Origin: Streptomyces sp. ASQP_92
GTDB lineage: Bacteria > Actinomycetota > Actinomycetes > Streptomycetales > Streptomycetaceae
Assembly: GCF_025399895.1 (NCBI RefSeq)
Contig: NZ_JAODUA010000018.1
Coordinates: 1-64,000 of the forward strand
Length of the DNA stretch: 64,000 nt
Reading direction: 5' to 3'
The position numbers and the translations under genes were made by a program. The notes under the pieces are model-generated. The model was not told where the DNA came from. It searched no databases and was given only the letters and a program-made list of their open reading frames with translations. Shown here piece by piece: positions 8,041 to 16,444 of this stretch (position 1 is the stretch's first letter; each line of letters opens with the position of its first letter).

Positions 8041-8684
8041 AGATCGTCGAGGGTCGCCGCACAGCCCGGCAGCTCGGACCGCGCCGGGGCCTGGAGCCCG
8101 TCGAGGAAGAGTTGCAGATGACGGTGGACGAACTGGTCGATGTTCGGGCAGGGCGTGCCCGGCAGCGGCCTGGTCAGTTGGGAGAGGGCGACCATCAGGT
8201 CCCCCACGGCGACGTCGGCGCGGAGCCGGCCGGCCTCGCGGGCCCGCCGCATGAGCCCCTCGACGTCGCGTTCGAGGCGCTCACGGGCCGCGTTCAGCTC
8301 GGCCTGGTCCTGGTCGAAGGTGTCGGACAGCATCGGGCACAGGGCCCCGATCCGCTCGTCCGCGGCCGCGTGCACGAAGCGGCGCAGCGCGTCGAAGGGG
8401 TCGGCCTCCTCGGCGGCGGCCGCCTCGGCCTGGGCCGAGACGCGGTCCATGACGGAGAGCACCACGCTGGTGATGAGCTCGCCGCGGTCGGCGAAGTGGC
8501 GGTAGATCGTGGCGTTGCCGACACCGGCCCGCCGGGCGATCTCGTCGAGCGGGCGCTCGGCCCCGTACTCGACGAACATCTCGCGCGCGGCGGCGATGAT
8601 CCGCTCCCGGTTGCGCAGGGCGTCGGCCCGCGGACGCGGGGCGCGGCGCGGCCCGGCGGCGACGGGGGCGGTGGCGGTCTGCAC
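8028..8684 (-). CDS. TetR-family transcriptional regulator
   Basis: This 218-residue regulator has an N-terminal TetR helix-turn-helix (LDEIARRAGVGNATIYRHFADRGEL, about residues 43-66), then an all-helical ligand/dimer domain. It is followed on the same strand by the DHA2 antiporter, which it probably controls. The GTG at 8684 is preceded by GAGGAGGAG at good spacing and fits the family N-terminus. The frame stays open upstream through a repeat tract (8700-8770) that is unlikely to be coding. Candidate operators are the two 15-bp palindromes at 8857 and 8897. Confidence 0.88.
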   Translation of the reverse strand: MQTATAPVAAGPRRAPRPRADALRNRERIIAAAREMFVEYGAERPLDEIARRAGVGNATIYRHFADRGELITSVVLSVMDRVSAQAEAAAAEEADPFDALRRFVHAAADERIGALCPMLSDTFDQDQAELNAARERLERDVEGLMRRAREAGRLRADVAVGDLMVALSQLTRPLPGTPCPNIDQFVHRHLQLFLDGLQAPARSELPGCAATLDDLRKS

Positions 8685-8708
8685 GGCTCTACTCCTCCTC
8701 TGGAAGGC

Positions 8709-8769
8709 GTTCTGAAGGTGTTCTGAAGGTGTTCTGAAGGCGTACCGAGGGCGCTTTGTGGGCGCTTTG
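8709..8769. repeat. Tandem 11-bp repeats upstream of the TetR gene
   Basis: GTTCTGAAGGT occurs three times head-to-tail at 8709-8719, 8720-8730 and 8731-8740 (the last copy varies at its final base). A second pair, GGGCGCTTTG at 8749-8758 and 8760-8769, has the same 11-bp period. That period is close to one helical turn, as in iterated protein-binding sites. Confidence 0.75.
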
Positions 8770-8826
8770 AGGACGTCTTCTCTACGGGGCGATCGGGCCG
8801 ACGGTGACCGGGACCCGATGGTGACC

Positions 8827-8911
8827 GGGTCCGACCCCCGAGGGTCCGACCCAAGCGGGGAAACCTTCCCCGTTTCGCGGGGACGAAGGTTCAAACGGGG
8901 AAACCTTCCCC
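8827..8911. promoter_or_regulatory. Two pairs of palindromes, candidate TetR operators
   Basis: GGGGAA-ACC-TTCCCC is present twice, identically, at 8857-8871 and 8897-8911 (centres 40 bp apart). Just before them GGGTC-C-GACCC is present twice at 8827-8837 and 8842-8852. Perfect symmetry, duplication and near-integral helical spacing favour operators for the adjacent TetR regulator. Binding is inferred. Confidence 0.5.
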
Positions 8912-9119
8912 GGTTATTTCCCGGGCGGGATGTGACCTGCGCCACACACGCACCGGTGCGGCTCCCGCCGGGCAGAGGCGCCCGGTCCTACGCACACCCG
9001 ATATCCGGAAAAACCCACATTCGGGCCACCCGGCGAGCGCGGCCGACACGCCGGACACAGGGTGATCAGACGAGCGCAGTCCGGAACCGGCCGACTGTCG
9101 CGTCCCCGAAGGCGAGCGC

Positions 9120-10430
9120 GTGCGCATGCAGGACGTCAGCCAGTCCCGCCCGGCCCGGGCGCCAGGACGCCGGATATGCGGCCGCCGGCACACCTTCCTC
9201 GGCGCCACCCTCGCCTCGCTCGCCCTGGCGGCGCTGACCACCGGTTCCACCACCCTGTCGATCGCCACCCGCGCCTCCGCGGGCCCGGCGGCCGTCCCCG
9301 GCGACTCCTCGCTCGCCGCCTGCCGCATCCCCGCCGGCCTCGGCGTCCAGATGTCGGAGGGCCTGCCGACCCCGCCCGGGTACGCGCACTCCACCGGCAT
9401 CGTCCGGGCCCTCACCCTCATGATCGACTTTCCGGACGCGGTGGGTTCGGGCACCGCGCTCAGCCGGTACAAGGAGTTCTTCCCGCAGACCAGCGACTGG
9501 TTCCGCAACGCCTCCTACGGCCGCCTCGACTACCGCCCCGAAGCGCCCATCCCGCAGTGGCTCAGGATGCCCAAGGCGTTCTCGGCGTACGGGATCGAGC
9601 GCGGCTCCCCCTACGAGCCGGGCTACCACCGCCTGGTGCAGGACATGGTCGCGGCGGCCGGGAGCCGGGTGAACTTCTCGAAGTACGACCTGGTGAACGT
9701 GCTGGTGACCCCGAACGCGGGTCCGTCCGCGCTGGACACGGTCCTGTCGGTGACCTTCTCCGGCAACGAGGAGGCGCCGTACGCGGACGGAGTGCCGCTG
9801 TCCAACACCTCGTTCGTCTACAGCCGCCAGGACGACGGCTCCGGCTCGTACGGGGAGACGGGCTACCGGGTGCTGCCGCACGAGAACGGCCATGTCTTCG
9901 GACTGCCCGACCTGTACACCGCGCAGGGCGGCGGCGCCGTCGGGCACTGGGACATCATGTCCGAGGACTGGGGTGCCAACAACGACATGCTGGGCTGGCA
10001 CAAGTGGAAGCTGGGCTGGCTCGACAACAGCCAGGTGTCGTGCGTGACCGGCTCCGGGGTGGGCCAGTACGTCCTGAGCCCGCTGGCCACGGAGGGCGGC
10101 CCGAAGCTGCTCTTCGTGCCGGTGACGAAGGACAGCGGGTACGCGGTGGAGGTCCGCACCCAGGCCGGCAACGACGGCGCCGTCTGCAAACCAGGGGTGC
10201 TGGTCTACCACGTGGAGGCCACCGTGGACACGGGCCGCGGCCCGGTCAACGTCTCCGACAGCACCCCCAACACCGGAGGCTGCACCCGCCGCCCCAACGT
10301 CAACGCGGAACTCTCGGACGCCCCCTACACCACGGGAGAGACCTTCGTGGACCGCGCGAGCGGCGTGCGGGTGGCGGTGACGGGGGTGGACGGGATGGGC
10401 AACTACCACGTGCGGGTGGAGAGGCCTTGA
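9120..10430 (+). CDS. Secreted zinc metalloprotease, M6-like
   Basis: The 436-residue precursor has a signal peptide of about 54 residues, with an Arg-rich n-region (RRICGRRH) and a hydrophobic stretch (TFLGATLASLALAALTTG). The catalytic motif is HENGHVFGLPDLY (His254, Glu255, His258), the HExxH zinc site with a downstream Asp. WDIMSEDWGANN and the nearby GWHKWKLGW segment resemble the Met-turn region of M6 (immune-inhibitor-A-like) proteases. It should be an extracellular peptidase. The GTG at 9120 has GAAGGCGAG upstream at 7 nt. An ATG two codons later is possible. It lies next to the palindrome-rich region, but its regulation is unknown. Confidence 0.82.
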   Translation: MRMQDVSQSRPARAPGRRICGRRHTFLGATLASLALAALTTGSTTLSIATRASAGPAAVPGDSSLAACRIPAGLGVQMSEGLPTPPGYAHSTGIVRALTLMIDFPDAVGSGTALSRYKEFFPQTSDWFRNASYGRLDYRPEAPIPQWLRMPKAFSAYGIERGSPYEPGYHRLVQDMVAAAGSRVNFSKYDLVNVLVTPNAGPSALDTVLSVTFSGNEEAPYADGVPLSNTSFVYSRQDDGSGSYGETGYRVLPHENGHVFGLPDLYTAQGGGAVGHWDIMSEDWGANNDMLGWHKWKLGWLDNSQVSCVTGSGVGQYVLSPLATEGGPKLLFVPVTKDSGYAVEVRTQAGNDGAVCKPGVLVYHVEATVDTGRGPVNVSDSTPNTGGCTRRPNVNAELSDAPYTTGETFVDRASGVRVAVTGVDGMGNYHVRVERP

Positions 10431-10464
10431 GGGAGCCCTGAGGGCGAGGCAGGGGCGGGGAGGA

Positions 10465-12294
10465 TCAGCCGGCTCCCAGCTCCCCCCGCAACTCGCCCTT
10501 CACCACCTTCCCCGCCGCGTTCCGCGGCAACGCCCCCCGCCGCACCACCACCCGGGCCGGCACCTTGAACCCCGCCAGCACCGCCCCGACATGGGCCCGG
10601 AGCTCCTCCTCGGACACCTCCGCGTCCGCGCGTACCTGCACCACCGCCGCGACCTCCTCCCCCAGCACCGGATGGGGCACCCCAAGCACCGCCGCGTCGA
10701 GAACCGCAGGGTGGTCGTGCAGCACTCCCTCGACCTCGACGCAGTACACGTTCTCGCCGCCCCGGATCACCATGTCCTTGATCCGGTCGACGATCGTGAC
10801 CCGGCCCGAGTCCAGCACCGCGAGGTCACCCGTCCTGAACCACCCGTCCTGGAAGGCGAGCCGGGTGGCCTCCGGGTCGTTCCAGTAGCCCCGCACCAAG
10901 GACTGCCCGCGCAGCCACAGCTCGCCGATCTCGCCGTCCGCGAGCCCCGACCCGTCGGGCCCGGCGATCCGTACCTCGGTCACCGGCGTGGCCCGCCCCG
11001 CGCCCTGCGGCCAACTCCGGTACTCCGCACCGACGTTGGCCAGCACTCCCCCGCTCGTCTCGGTCAGCCCGTACCCGTTGCGCGGCTCGATGCGCGAGCC
11101 GTACCGCGCGGTGAGCCCGGTGACCAGCCCGGGCGGGGCCGCCGCACCCCCGGTGTTGAGCGCGGTCAGGCTCTCCAGCGCGGCCCCCTCGGACCCGGAC
11201 TCCTCGGCGGCGGCCAGGAGTTGGAGAGCGGTGGCCGGCACCCCCGCATAGTGCGTGACCCGGTGCTCGCGGATGAGATCGAGGGCGCGCCCCGCATCCC
11301 ACTTCCGCATCAGAACGAGCGTGCCGCCCGCCGCCATCGCCGCGTACACCGAGGTGAACGCGGCGACATGGAAGAAGGGAAACGTCATCAGCGTGACGGG
11401 AGCGGGCCCCTGCCCCGGGACGACACCACGCCCGAGCATGGACATGGCCGCCTGGAACCGCGGGTTCAACACGGCACCCACCTGGGCGAGTTGGGTCGCG
11501 ACGGCCCCCTTGGAGCGGCCCGTGGTGCCGGAGGTGTAGATGATGGTGGCGTCCGCGTCCGGCGGGACATCGACGTCGGGCGGGCCGGCCGCCGGGTCGG
11601 GCGCGGTGAGCTCGTCGAGGTCGGCGTACCGCTCGAAGCCTTCGGGCAGCGGCCCCGCGTGGTGGAAGACCATGCCGCGCACACCCCGCGTACGGGCCCA
11701 GCCGGCCACCCGGTCGAGGCGCTCGCCGTCGACGAGCAGCACGCGCGGGGCGCAGTCGTCGAGGGCGTACGCGAACTCCTCGCCGGTCCACCACGCGTTC
11801 AGCGGCACCGCGACCAGACCCGCCAACTGGGCCGCCCAGAACGCCACTTGCCACTCGGGATGGTTGCGCATGCCGATGACGGCGCGGTCGCCGGGACGCA
11901 GCCCGTGGACATCGGTGAGGCGGCGGGCCAGAGCGCAGGCGGCGGCGAAGAACTCGGCGTAGGAGTACGTGCCGGACTCGGCGATCAGGAACGGCCGATC
12001 CCCGAAGGCCCAGACCGTCTCGACGAACTCGCGCAGGGTGCGCGGCCCGGTGGCGTACTGGAGCGTGCCGCTCTCGCCGCGCACCACGGCGAAGGGGGCC
12101 CCGGGCGCGGTGAGCAGCGCCTCGGCCGCCCGGGCGGACTCGGCGTACGGGTCGCCCGACGACGGGGCGCCATCCGAGGCACGGGGCCCCGAGGGGCCGG
12201 GGTCGTCCGAGGGGCGCGCCGCCGCGTCCGGCCCCACCGCATCGTCCGCGGCATCGTCCGCCGCGCCGTCTCGCGCCTGTGTCGTCGCCGCCAC
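10465..12294 (-). CDS. Acyl-CoA synthetase (AMP-forming), FadD type
   Basis: This 609-residue member of the adenylate-forming superfamily should activate a carboxylic acid to acyl-AMP and then the CoA thioester. The ATP-binding loop YTSGTTGRSKG lies near residue 253. NGYGLTE (A5-type), GWFRTGDLA (A7-type), the hinge RIKDMVIRGGENVYCVEVE and the C-terminal catalytic lysine region (PRNAAGKVVK) are all present. The first ~50 residues are an Asp/Ala/Pro-rich, probably disordered extension. The GTG at 12294 has AGGAGGG 6 nt upstream. A palindrome just upstream (12306-12321) suggests TetR-type control. Confidence 0.9.
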   Translation of the reverse strand: MAATTQARDGAADDAADDAVGPDAAARPSDDPGPSGPRASDGAPSSGDPYAESARAAEALLTAPGAPFAVVRGESGTLQYATGPRTLREFVETVWAFGDRPFLIAESGTYSYAEFFAAACALARRLTDVHGLRPGDRAVIGMRNHPEWQVAFWAAQLAGLVAVPLNAWWTGEEFAYALDDCAPRVLLVDGERLDRVAGWARTRGVRGMVFHHAGPLPEGFERYADLDELTAPDPAAGPPDVDVPPDADATIIYTSGTTGRSKGAVATQLAQVGAVLNPRFQAAMSMLGRGVVPGQGPAPVTLMTFPFFHVAAFTSVYAAMAAGGTLVLMRKWDAGRALDLIREHRVTHYAGVPATALQLLAAAEESGSEGAALESLTALNTGGAAAPPGLVTGLTARYGSRIEPRNGYGLTETSGGVLANVGAEYRSWPQGAGRATPVTEVRIAGPDGSGLADGEIGELWLRGQSLVRGYWNDPEATRLAFQDGWFRTGDLAVLDSGRVTIVDRIKDMVIRGGENVYCVEVEGVLHDHPAVLDAAVLGVPHPVLGEEVAAVVQVRADAEVSEEELRAHVGAVLAGFKVPARVVVRRGALPRNAAGKVVKGELRGELGAG

Positions 12295-12305
12295 GGGAAG
12301 CCCTC

Positions 12306-12321
12306 CTAAGCGCCTGCTCAG
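12306..12321. promoter_or_regulatory. Candidate TetR-type operator upstream of acyl-CoA synthetase
   Basis: Imperfect palindrome CTAAGC-GCCT-GCTCAG, with one mismatch per arm, begins just upstream of the ribosome binding site of the minus-strand acyl-CoA synthetase. It differs from the CTGAC-N5-GTCAG sites elsewhere in the window, so it implies a different regulator. Confidence 0.4.
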
Positions 12322-12395
12322 TCCCAGTGGTCCACGACGCTATGCCGCTGCCCCGCCCCGGTCAAGGTCGGTGTAGAACACAACCGCTTTGGGGG

Positions 12396-13520
12396 TCAGC
12401 CGGGCTGCACGATCTGGCCGATTCCGTTCGGTCCGGACGCCGTACCGATGAGGGCGTCCTCCGGGACCGGGCGGTCGGCCCTGAGGGCGGCCCAGACCTT
12501 GGCGACCTTGACGGCGTCCGGCACCAGGCGGTCCTCGTCCCCCTGCTCCAGCTGGGCCGGCAGGGTGACCATCTGGACGTCGCGCGCCCCGAGCCCCTTC
12601 ATCGAGTACGCGAGCGAGGCGAGGCTGTCGACGCGGGCAAGGGAGGAGTCGGTGGTGAGGGACTTCGTCGCGGCGTCGGCGACCGTGAAGAGTCTGCCCG
12701 GGTCGGCGAGCAGGTTCTGGCCGGCCAGCTTGCCGAGCAGCGCCGTCAGGAACTGGTGCTGGAGCTGGATCCGCCCGAGGTCGCTGCCGTTGCCGACACC
12801 GTGCCGGGTGCGCACGAGGTTCAGGGACTGCTGGCCGCTCAAGTGGTGCTTGCCGGGCGGCAGATGGAGCCCGCTGTCCTTGTCGTCGATGGCCTTGGCC
12901 AGGGTGACGTCGGTGCCGCCGACCGCGTCCATCAGCTCCGCGAAGCCGTTGAAGCCCACCTCGACGTAGTGGTTGACGCGCAGCCCGCCGCTCAGCGCCT
13001 CGACCGCGGCCACCGTGCAGGGGGCGCCGCCCGTCTCGTACACGGAGTTGAACATGACGCCCTCGCGCGCGGGCAGCTTCTGGCCGGAAGCGGTGGTGCA
13101 GGCCGGGCGGTCGACGATGGTGTCGCGCGGGATGCTGACGAACGCCGCCTTCCTGCGGCCGTCGTAGACGTGCAGCAGCAGGGTGGTGTCGGAGCGCCCG
13201 ATGTCGACGCCGCCGCCCGCCCGCGAGGCGTTCTTCCCGGCCCGCGAATCGGAGCCGACGACCAGGATGTTGAGGTCGGAGGTGGCGGACGCCTCCGGCG
13301 TGAGCAGCGATCCCAGCTCGACGCTGCTGATGTTGTGGTTCAGCCGGTGCCAGGTGTAGGCGGCCGCGCCGCCCACGGCCAGCAGCAGGACGACGGCGAG
13401 GGAGCCGAGCACGAGGCGAAGGCGCGGGGAACGCGGACGGGCGGGGCGCGGGCGACCGAACTGCGGGCGGGGGGTGCGGCCCCTCCGGGGTATGCGCCCC
13501 CAACGCGGTCCGTACCTCAT
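12396..13520 (-). CDS. LytR-CpsA-Psr (LCP) family cell-wall glycopolymer ligase
   Basis: The 374-residue protein has a basic cytoplasmic N-terminus (residues 1-33), one membrane segment (LRLVLGSLAVVLLLAVGGAAAYTW) and an extracellular LCP domain. LNILVVGSDSRAG, the Arg-rich SIPRDTIV block and DAVGGTDVTL match the conserved LCP motifs that bind the polyprenyl pyrophosphate. LVRTRHGVGNGSDLGRIQLQHQFL is the terminal signature. LCP enzymes transfer teichoic-acid-like or other glycopolymers from lipid carriers to peptidoglycan. The ATG at 13520 was taken. Upstream to the tRNA gene I see only AT-richer promoter-like sequence. Confidence 0.92.
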   Translation of the reverse strand: MRYGPRWGRIPRRGRTPRPQFGRPRPARPRSPRLRLVLGSLAVVLLLAVGGAAAYTWHRLNHNISSVELGSLLTPEASATSDLNILVVGSDSRAGKNASRAGGGVDIGRSDTTLLLHVYDGRRKAAFVSIPRDTIVDRPACTTASGQKLPAREGVMFNSVYETGGAPCTVAAVEALSGGLRVNHYVEVGFNGFAELMDAVGGTDVTLAKAIDDKDSGLHLPPGKHHLSGQQSLNLVRTRHGVGNGSDLGRIQLQHQFLTALLGKLAGQNLLADPGRLFTVADAATKSLTTDSSLARVDSLASLAYSMKGLGARDVQMVTLPAQLEQGDEDRLVPDAVKVAKVWAALRADRPVPEDALIGTASGPNGIGQIVQPG

Positions 13521-13779
13521 CCCTCGACTCCGTCCGTCGGCGACCCAGAACTTCCCTTACGTGCGAACGACCAGACTCCATATGCGGACAAACAGGGCGT
13601 TACCGCACACTACAGAACGCCACCTGGTCCCGCAGAACGAACGGGTGTCCCTCCGGGACCCGGACGACCGACGCCGAGCCGACCAACCCCCGGTCCACGC
13701 CCGAGCCACCCCCACCCGTCCCCACCAGCGGGCGCACTCCCGCATCCGCTACCCTGTCCAGGTCTGCCATCGGCAGCAC

Positions 13780-13852
13780 GCCTCCGTAGCTCAGGGGATA
13801 GAGCACCGCTCTCCTAAAGCGGGTGTCGCAGGTTCGAATCCTGCCGGGGGCA
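13780..13852 (+). tRNA. tRNA-Arg (anticodon CCU)
   Basis: A complete cloverleaf fits. The acceptor stem is GCCTCCG with CGGGGGC. The D-arm contains AGCTCAGGGGATAGAGC. The anticodon stem CCGCT/AGCGG closes the loop CTCCTAA, giving anticodon CCT, which reads AGG. The T-arm is GCAGG-TTCGAAT-CCTGC. The discriminator base is A and CCA is encoded at 13853-13855. A terminator follows 6 bp later. Confidence 0.97.
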
Positions 13853-13860
13853 CCAGCGCG

Positions 13861-13895
13861 AAAGGCCCCGAACCGATCATGGTCCGGGGCCTTTT
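13861..13895 (+). terminator. Rho-independent terminator of the tRNA gene
   Basis: AAAGGCCCCG at 13861 pairs with CGGGGCCTTTT ending at 13895. An inner ACC/GGT pair surrounds the loop, and the stem is followed directly by the T-run. It is one of the few classical stem-plus-T terminators in the window. Confidence 0.9.
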
Positions 13896-13897
13896 GA

Positions 13898-14224
13898 CAT
13901 CCACGGCGGTCGTTCGTCTGCCTGCCCTGCCGGGCTTCGTACAAGCAGCCCTACCCCGGCCGTCCCGAGCCCGGTCGGGTCTGTCCGCGCTGTGCCGAAC
14001 CGCTGATCCACGTCGGCTCCGCCTTCGCGGCGCCCAAGCGGCGGGACGTCGCTGCCTGGCGCACGCTCTCCGTGCTGCTGCATGCCGGGGTCCGGTTCGG
14101 CAAGAGCTGTTGCGGGGGCCCCGGATACCGGCCCCGCACCCTGCGCGAAGTGCGCGAGCGGATGGCCTACGCCCGGGCCACCGGCGAGCCGTTCGCCCGG
14201 GCGCTGGTCCGCCGGGACCTGTAG
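13898..14224 (+). pseudogene. Small zinc-ribbon protein frame lacking a start codon
   Basis: Reading in frame to the TAG at 14222-14224 gives about 108 clearly protein-like residues. CLPC begins at 13919 and CPRC follows 19 residues later, forming a four-Cys zinc ribbon. LIHVGSAFAAPKRRD, KSCCGGPGYRPRTLREV and ERMAYARATGEPFARALVR come next. From memory this matches a conserved small Streptomyces family, sometimes mislabelled deoxyxylulose-5-phosphate synthase. An in-frame TGA at 13895-13897 closes the frame and no ATG, GTG or TTG lies between it and CLPC. The nearest ATG (13879) is in another frame and overlaps the tRNA terminator. Either the 5' end has decayed or shifted frame, or an unusual start (e.g. 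CTG) is used. Confidence 0.7.
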
Positions 14225-14243
14225 GGCACCCCGCACCCGCGCC

Positions 14244-16157
14244 TCACGGATTGATGAGCGTCCCCTCCGGGCACCCCGTGCCGCGGGGGATGCTGTACGG
14301 GGCGGCCACGCGGTACGTGCCCGGTTTGGGGGCGACCAGTTCGGTCCACTCGTCGCCCGCGTCGGTCAGGGCCGACTTGCGCAGGCAGCCGTTGAGGTTC
14401 GTGTACGTCTTGGGGTCGTGGCCCTTGAGCTTGGAGTCGCGCGTCTCCTGCGGCGGCGCGACGCCCTTGCCCTTCTCGTCGACCAGTTTCAGCCACGGCG
14501 AGTACGGGATGCGGATCAGGACCGTGCCCGGTGAGCGGACGTCGACCGTGACCTCGCCCTCCCCCGCGTGCTTGACCGTGGCGGGCGGGTCCGCGAGCGG
14601 GGTGGGGTTCTCGACCGCGAACAGCCGCCAGTGCTCGTTCGACCAGAGCTGCTTCAGATACGGCAGGCCCTGCTCGATCAGCTTGCCCTCCTGCACCGCG
14701 CCGTTGCGGTCGGCCGGGCCCAGCGGCAGCACCACGTACCGCACCGCCCAGCGGTCGAGCCAGGCGTGGTAGTTGTCCGCGTTCAGGGTGTCGTCGTAGA
14801 ACAGCGGGTTGCGCTGCATGTCCGCCTGGCGGTTCCAGCCGCGGGCCAGGTTCACGTACGGGGTGAACGCGGAGGCCTCGCGGTGGCTGGAGGCGGGGAC
14901 CACCTCGACCCGGCCGGTCGCGGCATCCAGCCCCTGCAACTGGTCCACCAGCGGCGCCAGATCGCGCGCCCAGGTCGCCGCGGGCGCGGTGTGCACGATG
15001 TCGTCGACCGACTTGAAGCCGATCCACCCGTTGAGGCCGGCGAACGCGAGCACCAGGACGTACCACTTGCGCGACCTGGGCACCGCGTACGGCAGCGCGG
15101 CCAGGAAGACGACGCCCGCGAACAGCATCGCGAGCCGCGTGATGTTCGAGCCGATCTGCGAGTGGATCGCGAAGCACAGCAGCACCCCGACCCCGTACAC
15201 CAGCGCGGCCGTACGGACCGTCCGCCAGTCCTTGGGCACCAGGAACAGGATCAGCACCGCGAAGAGGAACGGCCCCGAGGTGGTGGCCAGCGACATCGGC
15301 TGGGTGCCCGAGAACGGGAACAGCCACGCCGACAGGGCGACCACCACGACCGGCGGCAGGCCGATCGCGTACGCGCCCGGGCGGCGCTTGTTCAGGAACA
15401 GCGCGGCCGCGACGATGCCGAGGAACAGTCCGGCGACCGGACTGCTCGCGGTGGCGAGCGCGGCACACGGCGCGGCCACGGCCGCCTTCGGCCAGCGGTT
15501 CTCCCGCTTGTTGTGCGGCCAGCAGAACACCGCGGCCACCGCGCCGAGCGCGAACATCATGCCGAGCCCGAACGTCACCCGGCCCGACATGGCGTTGCAC
15601 AGGAACGCGAAGAGGGCGGCGAAGGAGCAGGCCAGCGGGTTGCGGACCGCCTTGACCCGCACCAGGATCAGCGCGGTCAGGCCGGCCGAGACGGTCCCGG
15701 CGATCATCATCGTCGTACGGACGCCGAGCACCGACATCAGATAGGGCGACACCACGCTGTACGAGACCGGGTGCATCCCGCCGTACCAGGCCAGGTTGTA
15801 CGCGGACTCCGGGTGACGGCCGACGAACTCGGTCCAGGCGTCCTGGGCCGCGAGGTCGCCACCGCTGTTGGCGAAGAGGAAGAACCAGAGGATGTGGACG
15901 ACGGCCGCGACCGCCGTCACGAACGCGACGGGATGCCGCCTCGGCCAGGACTCCGGTCCCAGTATTCGCGCGAGCCGCCGCCCGCCGCGCGTCCCGGCAC
16001 CAAAAGCGCCGGTACCGGTCGCGGGACCGGGTTCGGCCGGCGTACCGGCCTCCGTCGGGGCGCCCGGCTCGTCGGTCGTACGCGTCGTGCTGGTACGCGT
16101 CGTGCTGGTACTCGGGGTGCTGTCGGCGCGGGTGGGCGTCGGCTCAGCGGTGGTCAC
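14244..16157 (-). CDS. Polytopic membrane protein, GT-C-like, with extracytoplasmic C-terminal domain
   Basis: This 637-residue protein opens with a Thr/Pro-rich tail of about 60 residues (TSTTRTSTTRTTDEPG). About ten to eleven hydrophobic helices follow (residues 75-410), then a soluble region of about 220 residues (WARDLAPLVDQLQGLD..RGTGCPEGTLINP). HPESAYNLAWYGGMHPVSYSV in the first loop and the overall build recall polyprenyl-linked-sugar (GT-C) transferases. No catalytic motif can be assigned with certainty. Databases often label relatives MFS transporter, which I doubt. It starts with GTG at 16157 and lies downstream of the D,D-carboxypeptidase gene on the same strand. A cell-envelope role is likely. 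Confidence 0.65.
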   Translation of the reverse strand: MTTAEPTPTRADSTPSTSTTRTSTTRTTDEPGAPTEAGTPAEPGPATGTGAFGAGTRGGRRLARILGPESWPRRHPVAFVTAVAAVVHILWFFLFANSGGDLAAQDAWTEFVGRHPESAYNLAWYGGMHPVSYSVVSPYLMSVLGVRTTMMIAGTVSAGLTALILVRVKAVRNPLACSFAALFAFLCNAMSGRVTFGLGMMFALGAVAAVFCWPHNKRENRWPKAAVAAPCAALATASSPVAGLFLGIVAAALFLNKRRPGAYAIGLPPVVVVALSAWLFPFSGTQPMSLATTSGPFLFAVLILFLVPKDWRTVRTAALVYGVGVLLCFAIHSQIGSNITRLAMLFAGVVFLAALPYAVPRSRKWYVLVLAFAGLNGWIGFKSVDDIVHTAPAATWARDLAPLVDQLQGLDAATGRVEVVPASSHREASAFTPYVNLARGWNRQADMQRNPLFYDDTLNADNYHAWLDRWAVRYVVLPLGPADRNGAVQEGKLIEQGLPYLKQLWSNEHWRLFAVENPTPLADPPATVKHAGEGEVTVDVRSPGTVLIRIPYSPWLKLVDEKGKGVAPPQETRDSKLKGHDPKTYTNLNGCLRKSALTDAGDEWTELVAPKPGTYRVAAPYSIPRGTGCPEGTLINP

Positions 16158-16306
16158 TGCGGCTCTCCCGCCTCACGCTGTCTCACCTGGCATGCGCGGC
16201 GCCGTACATCTGCGCACGGTCCGCGCGGGGGCCGTCCGGTCGGCCCGTACTGCTGTGTCCGAAAAGGACCCGGAAGGGATCCCGAAGGCCCTTGGCGGGG
16301 GCTTCG

Positions 16307-16327
16307 GAAGGAGCCGGGGGCTCCTTC
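16307..16327 (-). terminator. Hairpin downstream of the carboxypeptidase gene
   Basis: GAAGGAGCC (16307-16315) pairs perfectly with GGCTCCTTC (16319-16327) across a 3-nt loop. It lies about 120 bp past the stop of the minus-strand carboxypeptidase gene and before the membrane-protein gene, so these two genes are probably not one strong operon. Confidence 0.6.
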
Positions 16328-16444
16328 GTCCTGTCCCGGGATTCTCCCCCAGACATGAGGACGCCGTCCCCGCGTCCCCAGTTGCCCGAAGCTAGCACGC
16401 GGGGCGCCCCGCAGGTCGGGGCGCCCTCGACGGCTTCGGGGGCG

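Larger units (their letters stand above)
8685..9119. other. Repeat-dense divergent regulatory region
   Basis: This 435-bp gap between the TetR gene (minus) and the M6-type protease gene (plus) has no gene. Nested short repeats fill 8709-8911 and are listed separately. The part from 8912 to 9119 shows no strong repeat. It ends with the protease ribosome binding site GAAGGCGAG. Confidence 0.7.

Noticed and set aside
14244..16157. Annotation of the polytopic membrane protein as an MFS transporter
   Set aside because: No MFS motif A or 6+6 helix duplication is visible, and a large soluble C-terminal domain is present.
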